64,000 nt of DNA from Staphylococcus sp. NAM3COL9 (lineage in GTDB: Bacteria > Bacillota > Bacilli > Staphylococcales > Staphylococcaceae), in assembly GCF_001431205.1 (NCBI RefSeq), contig NZ_LGPC01000011.1, positions 651,596 to 715,595 on the forward strand, written 5' to 3'. The notes beneath the pieces were generated by a model, which saw only the letters and a list, made by a program, of their open reading frames with translations, was not told where the DNA came from and made no database searches. Position 1 is the stretch's first letter, and each line of letters opens with the position of its first letter. Shown here piece by piece: positions 48,352-58,702 of the stretch. The translations under genes and the position numbers were made by a program.

Positions 48352-49260
48352 TTAATTAAATGTTTCTATTTCATCCATAACACGTTGCAAATCTTCAACA
48401 TTGTATTGAATTCGCCCGTGGAATACAAATTTATTAAAGAACTCATCAAGTTGCTCTGCACCCACTAGTACTTTAGTATTTGAACTTTGTGCATAATTTG
48501 AAATCGTTACAGCACCTTCATTTTTAGGATTGAAATACAAAATAGTAGTTGGTGTGAATTTTAAATTGAGCTCCGTTTGAATATCACCGGCAAGTTTTTC
48601 TATTTCATTTAAGTGCGACGTATAATTTACAAACGATAATGATTGCGCATCTTCATTCTGATCTAATACAAGTGTTTGTGGCGTACGCTTATCAAGATCT
48701 AAAGTATTAAATACTTGCTCCATCATTGGTTGTTCTTTGAATTGGGCTGTACTAACGCCATTATATACATGGCCTTTCAATAACTGTGAATCTATAATGT
48801 ATAGACCAGTACGTGTCAGCACTAAATGACTGATGCGTTGAACATCACTAAATTCATTTCTAGGTAAAAATATATTAGCCATAATATGCATATCTTCAGG
48901 GCGTATTCTTTTCTCATTTACTAGACGTTCACGGATACCAATCAATCTCATGTCAGTTACATATTCACTATGGTTCTTAGAAAATAATTTCAAGGCATCA
49001 ATTTCTCTATCTTTAGAACTAACTGTAGCTACATATTCTTCCTTTTGCTTCGTTACAGTTTTTTTATTTTCTATTCTTTCTTTTTCCAACTCTTCCTCAT
49101 GCTCATCGCTTAATTTTTGTTCTCTAGATTTATACTGCTCTTCAGCTTTTTTTTGCGCTTTCTTTTTACTTTTTAAAGCAAGCATAAATAATATCAAACA
49201 AATGACTGCTACGATGATTGCCACGATTAAACCAATTTCTATTGGGCCTAATGAATTCAT
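48352..49260 (-). CDS. Membrane-anchored NERD-domain-like protein
   Basis: A 302-aa protein. One N-terminal membrane helix (about residues 7-28) is followed by a charged coiled coil (about 30-85, KKAQKKAEEQYKSREQKLSD) and a C-terminal domain (about 110-290). The pattern ISHLVLTRTGLYIIDSQLLKGHVYNG resembles the nuclease-related NERD domain. The usual NERD core residues are not all certain, so nuclease activity is not claimed. It is monocistronic next to metK. Confidence 0.72.
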   Translation of the reverse strand: MNSLGPIEIGLIVAIIVAVICLILFMLALKSKKKAQKKAEEQYKSREQKLSDEHEEELEKERIENKKTVTKQKEEYVATVSSKDREIDALKLFSKNHSEYVTDMRLIGIRERLVNEKRIRPEDMHIMANIFLPRNEFSDVQRISHLVLTRTGLYIIDSQLLKGHVYNGVSTAQFKEQPMMEQVFNTLDLDKRTPQTLVLDQNEDAQSLSFVNYTSHLNEIEKLAGDIQTELNLKFTPTTILYFNPKNEGAVTISNYAQSSNTKVLVGAEQLDEFFNKFVFHGRIQYNVEDLQRVMDEIETFN

Positions 49261-49355
49261 AACAAAAACGCTCCTTTATGTGTTCAATAACTTAATTATA
49301 ATAGATAATAGCTCATCATTCGATAGAAAAGTCCACAAAATTAAATGTTAGCTTT

Positions 49356-50552
49356 TTATGCTTCTACAGAATCTTTTAATAGGTTTACTTTATCTAATTT
49401 TTCCCATGGTAATAAGATATCTGTGCGGCCAAAATGACCATAGGCAGCTGTTTGTTTATAGATTGGATGTTTTAAATCTAACATTTTAATAATGCCAGCA
49501 GGTCTTAAGTCAAAATGTTTGCGTACCGCTTCTACTAATTCATTTTCATTTACGCTACTTGTCCCAAATGTATCAATAGAAATTGAAACTGGTTCAGCAA
49601 CTCCAATTGCATATGCTAATTGTACTTCACATTTGTCTGCTAATTTAGCAGCTACAATATTTTTAGCTACATAACGTGCAGCATAAGCAGCAGAACGGTC
49701 AACTTTTGTTGGATCCTTACCACTGAAACAACCGCCACCATGACGTGCATAACCACCATATGTGTCTACAATAATTTTACGACCAGTAAGTCCAGCATCT
49801 CCTTGAGGACCACCAATCACAAAACGACCAGTAGGGTTAATATAAAATTTAGTGTCTTCATCTAATAGATTTTCAGGCACTGTAGGATAAATGACATGTG
49901 CTTTAATATCATCTTGAATTTTTTGTAATTCAGTATCTTCTGCATGTTGCGTAGAAACAACGATAGTGTCTATACGTTGTGGTTTATCCTGCTCATCATA
50001 TTCAACTGTTACTTGTACTTTTCCATCTGGGCGTAAATATTTTAATATTTCATCTTTACGCACATCAGATAATTTCTTAGCGAGTTGATGTGATAAGAAG
50101 ATTGGTAATGGCATATACGTATCCGTTTCATTCGTAGCATAACCAAACATTAGGCCTTGGTCACCAGCACCGGTTGCTTCAATTTCTTCTTCAGAAACAT
50201 CATTACGATATTCTAATGCTGTGTCGACACCTTGCGCGATGTCAGGAGATTGCTCATCAATTGCAGTTAATACGGCCATGGTTTGACTGTCATATCCATA
50301 TTTTGCACGTGTGTAACCAATCTCTTTAATTGTTTCTCTTACTACTTTTGGAATATCAACATAAGTTGTTGTAGATATTTCACCTGAAATTAACGCCATA
50401 CCAGTAGTTACCGTAGTTTCACAAGCGACCCTTGCATTAGGATCATCTTTTAATATCTCATCTAATATTGCATCAGATACTTGATCCGCTATTTTATCTG
50501 GGTGCCCTTCTGTTACAGATTCTGAAGTGAATAATCTTCTATTGTATGTCAT
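49356..50552 (-). CDS. metK: S-adenosylmethionine synthetase
   Basis: A 398-aa enzyme making SAM from methionine and [23 protein letters not shown] at the N-terminus, [12 protein letters not shown] (about residues 117-128) and [19 protein letters not shown] (the K+ and phosphate loop) are diagnostic. It is controlled by the SAM-I riboswitch upstream and divergent from pckA, as in Bacillus. Confidence 0.98.
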   Translation of the reverse strand: MTYNRRLFTSESVTEGHPDKIADQVSDAILDEILKDDPNARVACETTVTTGMALISGEISTTTYVDIPKVVRETIKEIGYTRAKYGYDSQTMAVLTAIDEQSPDIAQGVDTALEYRNDVSEEEIEATGAGDQGLMFGYATNETDTYMPLPIFLSHQLAKKLSDVRKDEILKYLRPDGKVQVTVEYDEQDKPQRIDTIVVSTQHAEDTELQKIQDDIKAHVIYPTVPENLLDEDTKFYINPTGRFVIGGPQGDAGLTGRKIIVDTYGGYARHGGGCFSGKDPTKVDRSAAYAARYVAKNIVAAKLADKCEVQLAYAIGVAEPVSISIDTFGTSSVNENELVEAVRKHFDLRPAGIIKMLDLKHPIYKQTAAYGHFGRTDILLPWEKLDKVNLLKDSVEA

Positions 50553-50606
50553 AATTTGCTCCTTTAGTTTTAAATTACGAAAATTCTCTCTCTGTTGAGC
50601 TCATTA

Positions 50607-50650
50607 AAAAAGGCCTTCATCACTATATTAAATAGAGAGAAGGCCCTTAT
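50607..50650 (-). terminator. SAM riboswitch terminator
   Basis: GGCCTTCTC...GATGAAGGCC stem followed by six T on the minus strand, between the aptamer and metK. Confidence 0.88.
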
Positions 50651-50654
50651 ACGT

Positions 50655-50795
50655 CCATTCGCTCTTATCGTTCAGACGATATATGTCTGCAAACGGTTTG
50701 GCACCTTTCTTCGTATTAAGAAGAGGTTGCTGGGCTTCATTGGGTCCATGTCCCTCCGCCACTCAGGATAAGAGAATCCGTTAAGTCCTATAGTA
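50655..50795 (-). promoter_or_regulatory. SAM-I riboswitch (S-box) of metK
   Basis: On the minus strand: CTTATCCTGAGTGGCGGAGG, GACCCAATGAAGCCCAGCAA, then AAAGGTGCCAAACC and TCTGAACGATAAGAG closing the P1 stem. These are the conserved S-box blocks. SAM should terminate metK transcription. Confidence 0.96.
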
Positions 50796-50898
50796 CCTAA
50801 TCTATGATATATTGTCAATTTAACAATTATTAATATTTATTTAAAATTCCTTTTAATATGATGTAGACTATTACTTCATATATGTTATACTTTTTAAT

Positions 50899-50912
50899 TG
50901 TAAAGGCTTACA
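50899..50912 (+). promoter_or_regulatory. cre-like site in the pckA promoter region
   Basis: TGTAAAGGCTTACA matches the cre consensus except for one central base. It lies 8 nt downstream of a -10 (TATACT 50886-50891, with TAGACT as -35, 16-nt spacer), where CcpA could act as a roadblock. Repression of pckA by glucose is expected physiologically. Confidence 0.5.
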
Positions 50913-50940
50913 TTAACTAAATAGCGTTGGAGGGATTAGT

Positions 50941-52530
50941 ATGGCGGTAGATACATACACATACACAAGCAAAATCGAAAGTATATTGGACAAACCATCA
51001 TCATTATTTCAATTATCTACAACACAGTTGTATAACAAAATTTTAAATAATGATGAAGGTGCATTGACTGAACTTGGAGCAATTAACGCTAAAACAGGTA
51101 AATACACAGGTCGTTCTCCAAAAGATAAGTTTATTGTAAATGAACCATCTTATAGAGATGACATCGATTGGGGTAACATAAATCAACCTATCGAAGAAGA
51201 AACTTTCTTAAATTTGTATGATAAAGTTTTAGCTCATTTAAACAAAAAAGATGAACTTTATGTATTTAATGGTTATGCAGGAAGTGATGAAGATTCACAA
51301 TTAAAACTCACTGTAATTAATGAATTGGCGTGGCATAATTTATTCGCACAAAATATGTTCATTCGCCCAAGCACTAAAGAAGAAGCTAGCGAAATCAAAT
51401 CTGATTTCACTATTGTTTCAGCACCTTCGTTCAAAGCAGTTCCTGAAGTTGATGGCACAAACTCCGAAACATTTATAATTACCTCTTTCAAACATAAAGT
51501 GATATTGATTGGTGGCACTGAATATGCTGGAGAAATGAAAAAAGGAATCTTCTCAGTAATGAACTATTTACTCCCTAAAGATAAAATCATGAGCATGCAC
51601 TGTTCGGCTAATGTTGGCGATAAGGGTGATGTTGCATTGTTCTTCGGTTTATCCGGTACAGGCAAAACAACACTTTCTGCTGACCCAACACGTAAACTAA
51701 TTGGTGATGATGAGCATGGCTGGAATGAAAACGGCATCTTCAATATTGAAGGTGGTTGTTACGCCAAAGCAATTAACCTTTCATATAAAAAAGAACCACA
51801 AATTTACGACGCAATTAAATATGGTACTATTTTAGAAAACGTAGTTGTCGATGAAGATGGTGATGTAGACTTCGATGATAATTACTACACTGAAAATACA
51901 AGAGCCGCATATCCAATTGATCATATCGATAATATCGTTACACCATCTAAAGCAGCACACCCGAATACAATTATTTTCTTAACTGCTGATGCTTTTGGTG
52001 TATTACCGCCTATTTCCAAACTATCTAAAGATCAAGCGATGTATCATTTTCTTAGTGGTTTCACAGCTAAATTAGCTGGTACAGAACGTGGTGTTACAGA
52101 GCCAGAACCATCATTCTCAACTTGTTTCGGTTCACCATTCCTACCTCTCAACGCAAAAGTATATGCAGACTTATTAGGAAATTTAATTGATAAACATGAT
52201 GTAGATGTTTATCTAGTTAATACAGGTTGGACGGGTGGCCAATATGGGCTTGGACGTCGCATCAGCCTTAACTATACAAGACAAATGGTAAATCAAGCTA
52301 TTACTGGGCAATTAAGTGAAATTGAATATATTAAAGATGATATGTTCGGATTAGATATCCCAGTAGAAATTGAAGGTGTACCACAGACATTATTAAACCC
52401 TATTAATGCTTGGAGTAAGCCAGAAGCATATAGAGAGCAAGCTCAGGATTTAATTAACCGTTTTAAACATAATTTTGAAAAATTCGGTACAGAAGTAGAG
52501 GATTTAGCCTACAATGGCGGTTTCAAATAA
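50941..52530 (+). CDS. pckA: ATP-dependent phosphoenolpyruvate carboxykinase
   Basis: A 529-aa gluconeogenic enzyme converting oxaloacetate and ATP to PEP. The kinase loop [11 protein letters not shown] is at about residue 236, with GDDEHGW (metal site) and TGRSPKDKF near residue 57, plus the C-terminal [18 protein letters not shown] precedes ATG. It is divergent from metK, with a cre-like site at the promoter. Confidence 0.97.
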   Translation: MAVDTYTYTSKIESILDKPSSLFQLSTTQLYNKILNNDEGALTELGAINAKTGKYTGRSPKDKFIVNEPSYRDDIDWGNINQPIEEETFLNLYDKVLAHLNKKDELYVFNGYAGSDEDSQLKLTVINELAWHNLFAQNMFIRPSTKEEASEIKSDFTIVSAPSFKAVPEVDGTNSETFIITSFKHKVILIGGTEYAGEMKKGIFSVMNYLLPKDKIMSMHCSANVGDKGDVALFFGLSGTGKTTLSADPTRKLIGDDEHGWNENGIFNIEGGCYAKAINLSYKKEPQIYDAIKYGTILENVVVDEDGDVDFDDNYYTENTRAAYPIDHIDNIVTPSKAAHPNTIIFLTADAFGVLPPISKLSKDQAMYHFLSGFTAKLAGTERGVTEPEPSFSTCFGSPFLPLNAKVYADLLGNLIDKHDVDVYLVNTGWTGGQYGLGRRISLNYTRQMVNQAITGQLSEIEYIKDDMFGLDIPVEIEGVPQTLLNPINAWSKPEAYREQAQDLINRFKHNFEKFGTEVEDLAYNGGFK

Positions 52531-52541
52531 TTCAAACTAAT

Positions 52542-52585
52542 AAAAAAGGTATGAACTACGAAAGAATTGTAGTTCATACCTTTTA
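52542..52585. terminator. bidirectional terminator after pckA
   Basis: AAAAAAGGTATGAACTAC / GTAGTTCATACCTTTT, a perfect stem with A- and T-runs, shared by convergent pckA and the hydrolase gene. Confidence 0.92.
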
Positions 52586-53377
52586 TTTTTCATTATAATT
52601 TTGTTTGATTTTCTGGTGTTCAACATCCGTCATCCATTGTTTAATTGTAGATAATGTTGCTTGTAATGCAAAGGGTCTAGGAATATGCCCTTCTTCCATT
52701 TGATAAAATGTGCGATAAGTTGTACCTATATGATCTAATTGTTCAGCTAAATAATACGCTTGGTGAATACCAACTTGATGATCTTTTCCACCGTGTACTA
52801 TTAAAATTGGTGGACTATCCTCAGTAATTTGAGAGACTGCATCTCGCTGCCTATATGCATCACCATTCTTTTTAGGATGACCAATCATACGTTTAAGCAT
52901 ACCTCTTAAATCAACACGTTCTTCATACATTAAATATATATCAGAGACTCCACCCCAAATAATATAACTAGATATCGGTAATTCTTGAAATGTTAACAAT
53001 CCTTGTAGACCACCTCTAGAAAATCCAACCATATGTATATAAGCTTCTGGATACATTTGGTTTAACATTCTAATAGCAACAGTAACGTCTTTTAAATCCG
53101 CACCGTAAAATGCATCTTTTCCTTCACTACCATTATTCCCACGATAATAAGGACCGAAAACTAATGTATAATCGTCTGCAAATTGCATCAAACGTCCTGT
53201 ACGCACCTTACCAACTTGCCCTTTTCCACCGCGTAAATAAATTACAATTCTTTTAATATCGGCTTTAGGTGACATTAAAAGACCACGCACTTTTAACACA
53301 TCGACACTATATGTGACTTCTTCAAAAAAATGAGTTGATGATTCAACTGGCATACGTTTTCTATGAATAAAATCCAA
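52583..53377 (-). CDS. Alpha/beta hydrolase (S9 peptidase/YtmA-like)
   Basis: A 264-aa hydrolase with nucleophile S120 in GFSRGG, a downstream Asp (VHGGKDHQVG, about 200) and His (EEGHIPR, about 230). It belongs to the prolyl-oligopeptidase-like group; substrate unknown. The gene overlaps the end of the Nudix gene by 17 nt. The TTG start at 53377 is close to GGAG, and ATG at 53353 is an alternative. A similar hydrolase lies near pckA/metK in Bacillus. Confidence 0.85.
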   Translation of the reverse strand: MDFIHRKRMPVESSTHFFEEVTYSVDVLKVRGLLMSPKADIKRIVIYLRGGKGQVGKVRTGRLMQFADDYTLVFGPYYRGNNGSEGKDAFYGADLKDVTVAIRMLNQMYPEAYIHMVGFSRGGLQGLLTFQELPISSYIIWGGVSDIYLMYEERVDLRGMLKRMIGHPKKNGDAYRQRDAVSQITEDSPPILIVHGGKDHQVGIHQAYYLAEQLDHIGTTYRTFYQMEEGHIPRPFALQATLSTIKQWMTDVEHQKIKQNYNEK

Positions 53378-53837
53378 GCTCCATCACTCTCTCTAAACAT
53401 TGTAAAATTGCTGCATCTTTCAATAAATAGCTTTTGCGTTCTTCTGGAATATCAGATACATTATTGTAAAATAAAGGTCCATTTGTTTCTAAATAGTCGT
53501 TTTGTTGCTTTGCATCCTTAACGACAACCATAAATACATCTTTAGTAAAGCTTAATCCACTTTGCCTTTCCACACGATATTGCGCAATATAACTACACCG
53601 CTTTATCGTTGCACCTGTTTCTTCGAATAATTCTCTAGCTGCTGCTACTTCACTGGATTCTCCTACTTCTTTTTTGCCACCAGGAAACTCGATACCTCTC
53701 AATTTATGATTAGTAAACAGCAACTGTCCTTGAAATACAGGAATAATCAGGACATGGTTACCATCAGCACGATTTCCGTCATTTTTATATGATAAAAACA
53801 CATCATCATTTTCGCTATCTTTAAACTTCACGCTCAT
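53361..53837 (-). CDS. Nudix hydrolase (YtkD/RppH-like)
   Basis: A 158-aa pyrophosphohydrolase. The complete Nudix box (G54-x5-E60-x7-R68-E-L-F-E-E-T-G75) is present. The locus matches B. subtilis ytkD, which acts on nucleoside triphosphates such as 8-oxo-dGTP and on RNA 5' ends. The actual substrate here is inferred only. It overlaps the hydrolase gene downstream. Confidence 0.88.
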   Translation of the reverse strand: MSVKFKDSENDDVFLSYKNDGNRADGNHVLIIPVFQGQLLFTNHKLRGIEFPGGKKEVGESSEVAAARELFEETGATIKRCSYIAQYRVERQSGLSFTKDVFMVVVKDAKQQNDYLETNGPLFYNNVSDIPEERKSYLLKDAAILQCLERVMELGFYS

Positions 53838-53899
53838 CCTTCTCCCTTTAATTATGTTAAACTGTCTATGCTAAGTTATTTGTTGGAGGCAAAATTATA

Positions 53900-54133
53900 A
53901 TGAAAACATTGTTCCTAGGACTCATACGTATATATCAACGTTTCATTTCACCAATGACACCTGCCACATGTCGCTTTTATCCTACCTGCTCTGAATATAC
54001 GAGAGAAGCGATACAAGTCTATGGTGCATTTAAAGGCACATGGTTAGGTGTTAAAAGAATTTCGAAATGTCATCCACTTCATAAAGGTGGCTTTGACCCA
54101 GTACCATTAAAGAAAAAAGAAAATAAAAAATGA
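53900..54133 (+). CDS. yidD: Membrane protein insertion efficiency factor YidD
   Basis: A 77-aa amphipathic protein helping YidC/OxaA insert membrane proteins. The family signature [20 protein letters not shown] has the conserved cysteines (about residues 23 and 30), and [14 protein letters not shown] ends the core. GGAGG lies 10 nt before ATG. Its stop codon abuts the stop of convergent menC without a spacer base. Confidence 0.95.
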   Translation: MKTLFLGLIRIYQRFISPMTPATCRFYPTCSEYTREAIQVYGAFKGTWLGVKRISKCHPLHKGGFDPVPLKKKENKK

Positions 54134-55138
54134 TTAATAAACGCGCTGTAATTGTGCTGTATTAACTACGGGAGGTTCAAAATATATTGAATCTCCTTTT
54201 AATATACCTGCATTTTTTACTATATCACTTTTAAAATAATAACCTTCCGGTGTGATATCGCTTGGATAATCAGCATATTGAGCTAACAATGCGGTGAAAT
54301 ATCTACTTAATCCATATTCATACATACCGCCGATAACAATTTTGATGTTTTTTGATTTTAATACGTTAATGATTTCTAATACCTTGTCTACTCCACCCAA
54401 TCTAAATGGCTTCAACACAACTACATTAATAAGGTTGTTATCAATGATTTTCAAGATTTTATCTTTAGATAATGCTTTTTCATCTATTGCGATTGGTGGT
54501 AGTTCAGATTTAGTAAAAGCCCTCAGTCTTTCTAATGATTTAAAAGGTTCTTCGATATAAAGTAACGATTTATTAGCAAGTTGTTTTAACTTGTGTGATT
54601 CATTATCTTGAATAGCTTCATTCGCATCTATTGCGATATTAGGTTGAAAATCTAATTGTTCTAACGTTTCAATATTTTGTAGTATATGCTGTGACCATTT
54701 TATTTTAACACGTTGTGGTTGGGTATCTACAAGTTGCTTTAAATTCCCTTCAGTCAAACCACTTACCGTTGCACCATATGGAACATAAAATGAATGCATT
54801 TCATAAAAAATTTGATAAAAAGCCATTACCAGCATGCTTCTTGTAGCTGGATATGGCGTCAAACCATCTAATGTTGTTTGTGCCTCTCCAAAATGATTAA
54901 ACGTATTATTTTTGTATTGTTTAATCCATTTCTCAGTTTGTTGGCGCACAACTTCTATCGTTTCTGATGAGTACCAATCCGTCTCAAAAGCATTACATTC
55001 TCCAAAATAATGTTGCTCCGTATCAGTAACTAATTCAATGATTAATACTTTCCGATAATTCAAATTAATTTTCGGTGTCACAATAGTATGTTTAAAACTA
55101 GCATTATATTCGTATAATTTCACTGTCTGTAATTTCAT
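54134..55138 (-). CDS. menC: o-Succinylbenzoate synthase
   Basis: A 334-aa enolase-superfamily dehydratase in menaquinone synthesis (SHCHC to OSB). The catalytic lysine KIKW (about residue 163), metal ligands D (AIDANEA), E (YIEEPF) and D (AIDEKAL), and the second lysine (VVLKPFRLGG) are in order. ATG 55138 follows GAGGTG; the GTG at 55144 overlaps the ribosome site. It is 6-12 nt after menE, one operon. Confidence 0.95.
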   Translation of the reverse strand: MKLQTVKLYEYNASFKHTIVTPKINLNYRKVLIIELVTDTEQHYFGECNAFETDWYSSETIEVVRQQTEKWIKQYKNNTFNHFGEAQTTLDGLTPYPATRSMLVMAFYQIFYEMHSFYVPYGATVSGLTEGNLKQLVDTQPQRVKIKWSQHILQNIETLEQLDFQPNIAIDANEAIQDNESHKLKQLANKSLLYIEEPFKSLERLRAFTKSELPPIAIDEKALSKDKILKIIDNNLINVVVLKPFRLGGVDKVLEIINVLKSKNIKIVIGGMYEYGLSRYFTALLAQYADYPSDITPEGYYFKSDIVKNAGILKGDSIYFEPPVVNTAQLQRVY

Positions 55139-55150
55139 ATCCACCTCGAA

Positions 55151-56539
55151 TTAAAGTTTCAAACGATTTCTCTGTAGCTTTCCTGTTGATGTATAAGGTA
55201 ATGATTTAACACGTTCAAATTGCTTAGGTATTTTATATTTTGCTAAATTTCGTTCAAAATACTCTAATAATTGCGGCTCGGATAACGTTACATTCGCAAC
55301 GTAATATAAATATGGTACCTCTCCCCATGTACAATCTTCTACGCCGATACACATCGCATCTTCTATGCCATTATAATTCTTAGCTACTGACTCGATTTGA
55401 TAGGGATAGATATTTTCCCCTCCACTAATTATCAAATCTTTTCTGCGATCATAAACCATTACATAACCGTCATCATCTATTTCTGCAATATCACCCGTAT
55501 TAAAATAACCTGCTTCAAAGGTATCTTGCTTATTTTCAGGATATAAGTAACCTTGCATAACATTATCTCCCTTGATTAACAATTCACCATGACCTTGCAT
55601 ATTTGGATCTTTAATTTTCACATCAACATTTTCGCTCGGTTTACCTACTGTATCATAACGATGTGCTAACATCTCTGGCGAAGCAGTTAAAAACTGTGAG
55701 CACGTTTCTGTCATACCGAAGGAATTATATATTGGTAATTTACTTTGAAGTGCTTGATCAATCAGAGCACTAGAGAGTTTCGCGCCACCAAGTAATATCT
55801 TTTGAACATGATAGGGATGGTCAAATCCTTCATCCATTAACCACTTTAATGTTTGTGGCACAAGTGACACATGTGTAGGAAATTCTTCTTTTATAATACT
55901 TAACATAGTTGCAGAATTAAATTTAGATGCTATACGAACTGTAAAGCCTTCAATTAATGCTCTTAATATTACGCTTAATCCTGAAATATGATAAATTGGC
56001 AAAACCGATAGCCATTTAGTATTTTGATCAAATCCAAGACTTTTTTTACAACCACTTGCACTTGCATAATGATTGCTAAATGTCTGTGGCACAGCTTTTT
56101 GAGATCCCGTTGTACCTGATGTAAACATAATCGATGCAATACGTTCTATTGAAAATGACGCTTCAAATTGATTATCATCCAAATTAGTCCATAAGTTTTC
56201 ATAATTAAGTATATGAATGCCTTCTAATTTTATAGGATCTCGCGCTATCACAGTATCAACTTCAATGGATGCCATTTGTGCAAGCATCTCATTTCTAGTA
56301 AGCCTTGTATTTAACATAGCAATTTCAATACCAGCTAACCACGCTGCATTAATTAAAATGACGGATGCTATCGAATTATCGATATATAATCCAATTCTTT
56401 CCTTATCTAATTTTTTTAATTGGTATGCTAATCTCGAAGCATATTGATAGGTTTTATTAAATGAAATTTGCTTTATTCCATCATCTATAAACACCTTTTC
56501 ACCATTTAGTTCTGCTTGTTTTTTCAACCAAAATTCCAC
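55151..56539 (-). CDS. menE: 2-Succinylbenzoate--CoA ligase
   Basis: A 462-aa adenylate-forming enzyme activating OSB with CoA in the menaquinone pathway. The AMP loop [15 protein letters not shown] (about residues 145-160), [11 protein letters not shown] and the C-terminal [12 protein letters not shown] lysine are present. The selected start is GTG 56539, spaced 9 nt from GGAGG and matching the S. aureus N-terminus (DFWL/EFWL). The longer frame would overlap that site. Confidence 0.95.
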   Translation of the reverse strand: MEFWLKKQAELNGEKVFIDDGIKQISFNKTYQYASRLAYQLKKLDKERIGLYIDNSIASVILINAAWLAGIEIAMLNTRLTRNEMLAQMASIEVDTVIARDPIKLEGIHILNYENLWTNLDDNQFEASFSIERIASIMFTSGTTGSQKAVPQTFSNHYASASGCKKSLGFDQNTKWLSVLPIYHISGLSVILRALIEGFTVRIASKFNSATMLSIIKEEFPTHVSLVPQTLKWLMDEGFDHPYHVQKILLGGAKLSSALIDQALQSKLPIYNSFGMTETCSQFLTASPEMLAHRYDTVGKPSENVDVKIKDPNMQGHGELLIKGDNVMQGYLYPENKQDTFEAGYFNTGDIAEIDDDGYVMVYDRRKDLIISGGENIYPYQIESVAKNYNGIEDAMCIGVEDCTWGEVPYLYYVANVTLSEPQLLEYFERNLAKYKIPKQFERVKSLPYTSTGKLQRNRLKL

Positions 56540-56560
56540 GTCCACATTCCTCCATATCAT

Positions 56561-56900
56561 ATTATATTATAACGCTTTTATTATTATTTAACATGGCCCA
56601 AATCTTCACTTTAATTTTATGACTATATATAATAAGGGGAAAATGATTTCTCTATTAATTTAGACGAGATATATTCAGATTAGGTGCTTCTACAATTAAT
56701 CACAATGCAGTTTCTTAAGGCTTACAACGTTTCGTTTAAATAATATATTAGGTAGCTGCACATTGCATGCTATACGCTATATAGAACAATTTATAAATAA
56801 GATTTCATGTCATAGAAAAACATTTAATTTACACTTTTTTGTTATTTATACTCAAGATTATAAGTTTTTCACACTAAAATTCCTCGAAAACTTATTTTTT
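56561..56900. other. divergent promoter region of menE and the PepSY lipoprotein
   Basis: About 340 AT-rich bases carrying the promoters for both genes. No open frame with a ribosome site and no repeat was seen apart from the SigB-type promoter noted next. Confidence 0.5.
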
Positions 56901-56901
56901 A

Positions 56902-56926
56902 TTTTAAAAGTATTGTTAATGGGTAT
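56902..56926 (+). promoter_or_regulatory. possible SigB-type promoter for the PepSY lipoprotein
   Basis: TTTTAA, a 13-nt spacer and GGGTAT approximate the SigB consensus. It lies about 40 nt before ATG 56965. The -35 has one deviation, so this is tentative. Confidence 0.45.
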
Positions 56927-56964
56927 AGAATAATTATTGAATCATTTACAAGGAGTGTTAAAAT

Positions 56965-57528
56965 ATGAAATTAAAATTAATGACTGCGGTTGCACTATCA
57001 GGTATTTTGCTTACAGCATGTGGTAATGGAGATTCAGAAAGCGATACTAAATCTGAGAACTCTAGTAATAAAGACACAGATAAACAAGTTATTGCTTTAG
57101 ATAAAATCAAAACAAGTCCTAAAGATGCTATCAAAAAAGCACAAGATGAATATAGTGGACAAGATTTAAAAGGTATTAATTATGAAAAGAGTAACGGTGA
57201 ATGGGCTTATAAAATAGAACAACAAAAAAATGGTGAAGAATCAGAAGTTATCATTTCCGATAAAAACAAAAAAGTTTTAAACAAAGAAACTGAAAAAGAA
57301 GATTCAATAAATGAAAATGAAGCCTTTAAGTATAGTGATGCCATCGATTATAAAGAAGCTGTCAAAAAAGGACAAAAAGAATTTGATGGTGACATCAAGG
57401 AATGGTCACTTTCTGAAGATGACGGCAAACTCGTTTACGATTTAGACCTAAAAAATAACAGCACTAAGCATGAAATCACAATTGATGCTAAAAGTGGTAA
57501 AGTACTAAAGAATGAGCAAGACGATTAA
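56965..57528 (+). CDS. PepSY-domain lipoprotein
   Basis: A 187-aa lipoprotein with the lipobox LLTAC (Cys at about residue 19) and a Ser/Asn/Asp-rich linker. Two PepSY repeats follow (about residues 50-110 and 125-185; DAIKKAQDEY ... ISDKNKKVL and EAVKKGQKEF ... IDAKSGKVL). PepSY domains often inhibit proteases or sense the envelope. Specific function is unknown. AAGGAG lies 9 nt before ATG. Confidence 0.87.
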   Translation: MKLKLMTAVALSGILLTACGNGDSESDTKSENSSNKDTDKQVIALDKIKTSPKDAIKKAQDEYSGQDLKGINYEKSNGEWAYKIEQQKNGEESEVIISDKNKKVLNKETEKEDSINENEAFKYSDAIDYKEAVKKGQKEFDGDIKEWSLSEDDGKLVYDLDLKNNSTKHEITIDAKSGKVLKNEQDD

Positions 57529-57542
57529 ACTTCACTCAATAA

Positions 57543-57581
57543 TAAATGAGGGTCAATAAAAAATTATTACCCTCATTTATC
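57543..57581. terminator. terminator between convergent genes
   Basis: AAATGAGGGT / ACCCTCATTT stem with an AT-rich loop; T-rich on the plus side. Confidence 0.85.
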
Positions 57582-57603
57582 ATTATTACTATAAAATTAT
57601 GAC

Positions 57604-58044
57604 TTAAATGATATGTTTATTCCCCATAGAAATAGATAATCTATTCCACATATTAATTTGATTAATAATTAATATTAAATCTGTGTACTCCTCTTCTGTA
57701 TACTTCTTACGAACTTCGTTAAATAGATCCTCTGTAACGCCATTCACAGTAATATTCGTCACTGCTTCTGCAAGTTTAAAAGCTAGTTTATCTTTTTCAG
57801 AATATATATTAGTTTCATGCCATGCGTTTAATAAATAAATTTCTTCTTCTGATACTTTCATTTTTCTAGCATCTGCAGTATGCATACCAATACAAAAAGC
57901 GCAGCCATTTATTTGAGAGACACGTATTTTAATCAACTCTCTTAACTTTCTATTAATAGATGTTTTCTTTAGTTGTTTTTCCAAATCCATTATTAATGCC
58001 ATTTCTTCTCCAGCAATTTCATAATAATCTATTCTATTTTCCAA
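57604..58044 (-). CDS. AhpD-like carboxymuconolactone-decarboxylase-family protein
   Basis: A 146-aa single-domain CMD protein with the peroxidase-type motif CAFCIGMHTADARK (two cysteines and the His, about residues 48-57), as in AhpD-like alkylhydroperoxidases. The frame is open to 58119, but TTG 58044 is 7 nt after GGGGG and gives the normal CMD start (ENRIDYYEIAGEEM). Role in peroxide defence is inferred. It lies just left of the tRNA-Ser relic element. Confidence 0.85.
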   Translation of the reverse strand: MENRIDYYEIAGEEMALIMDLEKQLKKTSINRKLRELIKIRVSQINGCAFCIGMHTADARKMKVSEEEIYLLNAWHETNIYSEKDKLAFKLAEAVTNITVNGVTEDLFNEVRKKYTEEEYTDLILIINQINMWNRLSISMGNKHII

Positions 58045-58204
58045 GTATGAGCCCCCATAATTATAATTTTCAATCTTTCTATTTTCTAATTCAGTATAGT
58101 TTTCAAGTTTAAAAATCACAATTTCTTTGTTTAACAGCCATATTTTAAACCCTTCACTATTAAAATACTGTTATTTTTTAATAATGAGGCACAATCCCCC
58201 TACA

Positions 58205-58226
58205 TCAACATTCTAAGTAATGTTGA
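58205..58226. repeat. hairpin at the left edge of the relic element
   Basis: TCAACATT-CTAAGT-AATGTTGA, a perfect 8-bp stem, 24 bp to the left of the direct repeat. It could be a terminator without a U-tract or a feature of the old junction. Confidence 0.5.
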
Positions 58227-58249
58227 GTAATGAGGTAATCATAATCAAG

Positions 58250-58266
58250 TAGCGGAGAGTGAGGGA
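58250..58266 (+). other. attachment-site repeat, left copy
   Basis: TAGCGGAGAGTGAGGGA is identical to 59786-59802, which is the 3' end of the tRNA-Ser gene plus 4 flanking bases. The two copies flank about 1.5 kb of relic DNA. Confidence 0.75.
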
Positions 58267-58318
58267 ACTTAAGAAGTCTATAATACCAACGTTTTCGCTA
58301 TTTCGTTGGCGTAAAAAC

Positions 58319-58345
58319 AACCCACCTAAATTAATGAGTGGGTTT
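58319..58345 (-). terminator. terminator inside the relic element
   Basis: AACCCAC / GTGGGTT stem with GTTTTTAC after it on the minus strand. Confidence 0.7.
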
Positions 58346-58513
58346 CATAAAAATTACTTTTAATATTTTTATGATTTTATTTTCAATCACTTCGTTAGCA
58401 AAAGCTATTTTCGCTTCGTTTTCTTGCCCTTCTAAACGGTTCACTGTTTGCCACCTACTTACTACACTACTTATTACAAAGGACAATTGCCTCTCAACAA
58501 GAAATCCCTTCAT
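58331..58513 (-). CDS. uncertain 60-aa open frame in the relic element
   Basis: A 60-aa frame (MKGFLVERQLSFVISSVVSR... charged middle, basic end) whose end overlaps a terminator hairpin. No convincing ribosome site precedes it and no family is recognised, so it may be a fragment of a decayed phage gene. Confidence 0.25.
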   Translation of the reverse strand: MKGFLVERQLSFVISSVVSRWQTVNRLEGQENEAKIAFANEVIENKIIKILKVIFMKPTH

Positions 58514-58660
58514 TTTATTTCAATTATTCCACTTAATTTTATCTTAATTATTCCAGTTCTTTCATAGTAAGTGAAAACATTGTGCATAAATATCTACCTT
58601 GAGTATGAAATCTATATAACTTTTTTAAAATCAATTTTTAGTCTTTTATATAATAAAAAA

Positions 58661-58692
58661 GAGCAAGCACTCGCTAATGCTTACCCCAAAAT
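58661..58692 (-). terminator. terminator after the 42-aa peptide gene
   Basis: On the minus strand, GTAAGCA(tta..)TGCTTGC forms a stem followed by a CTCTTTTTTA tail. Confidence 0.75.
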
Positions 58693-58702
58693 AGATAGAT
58701 TT

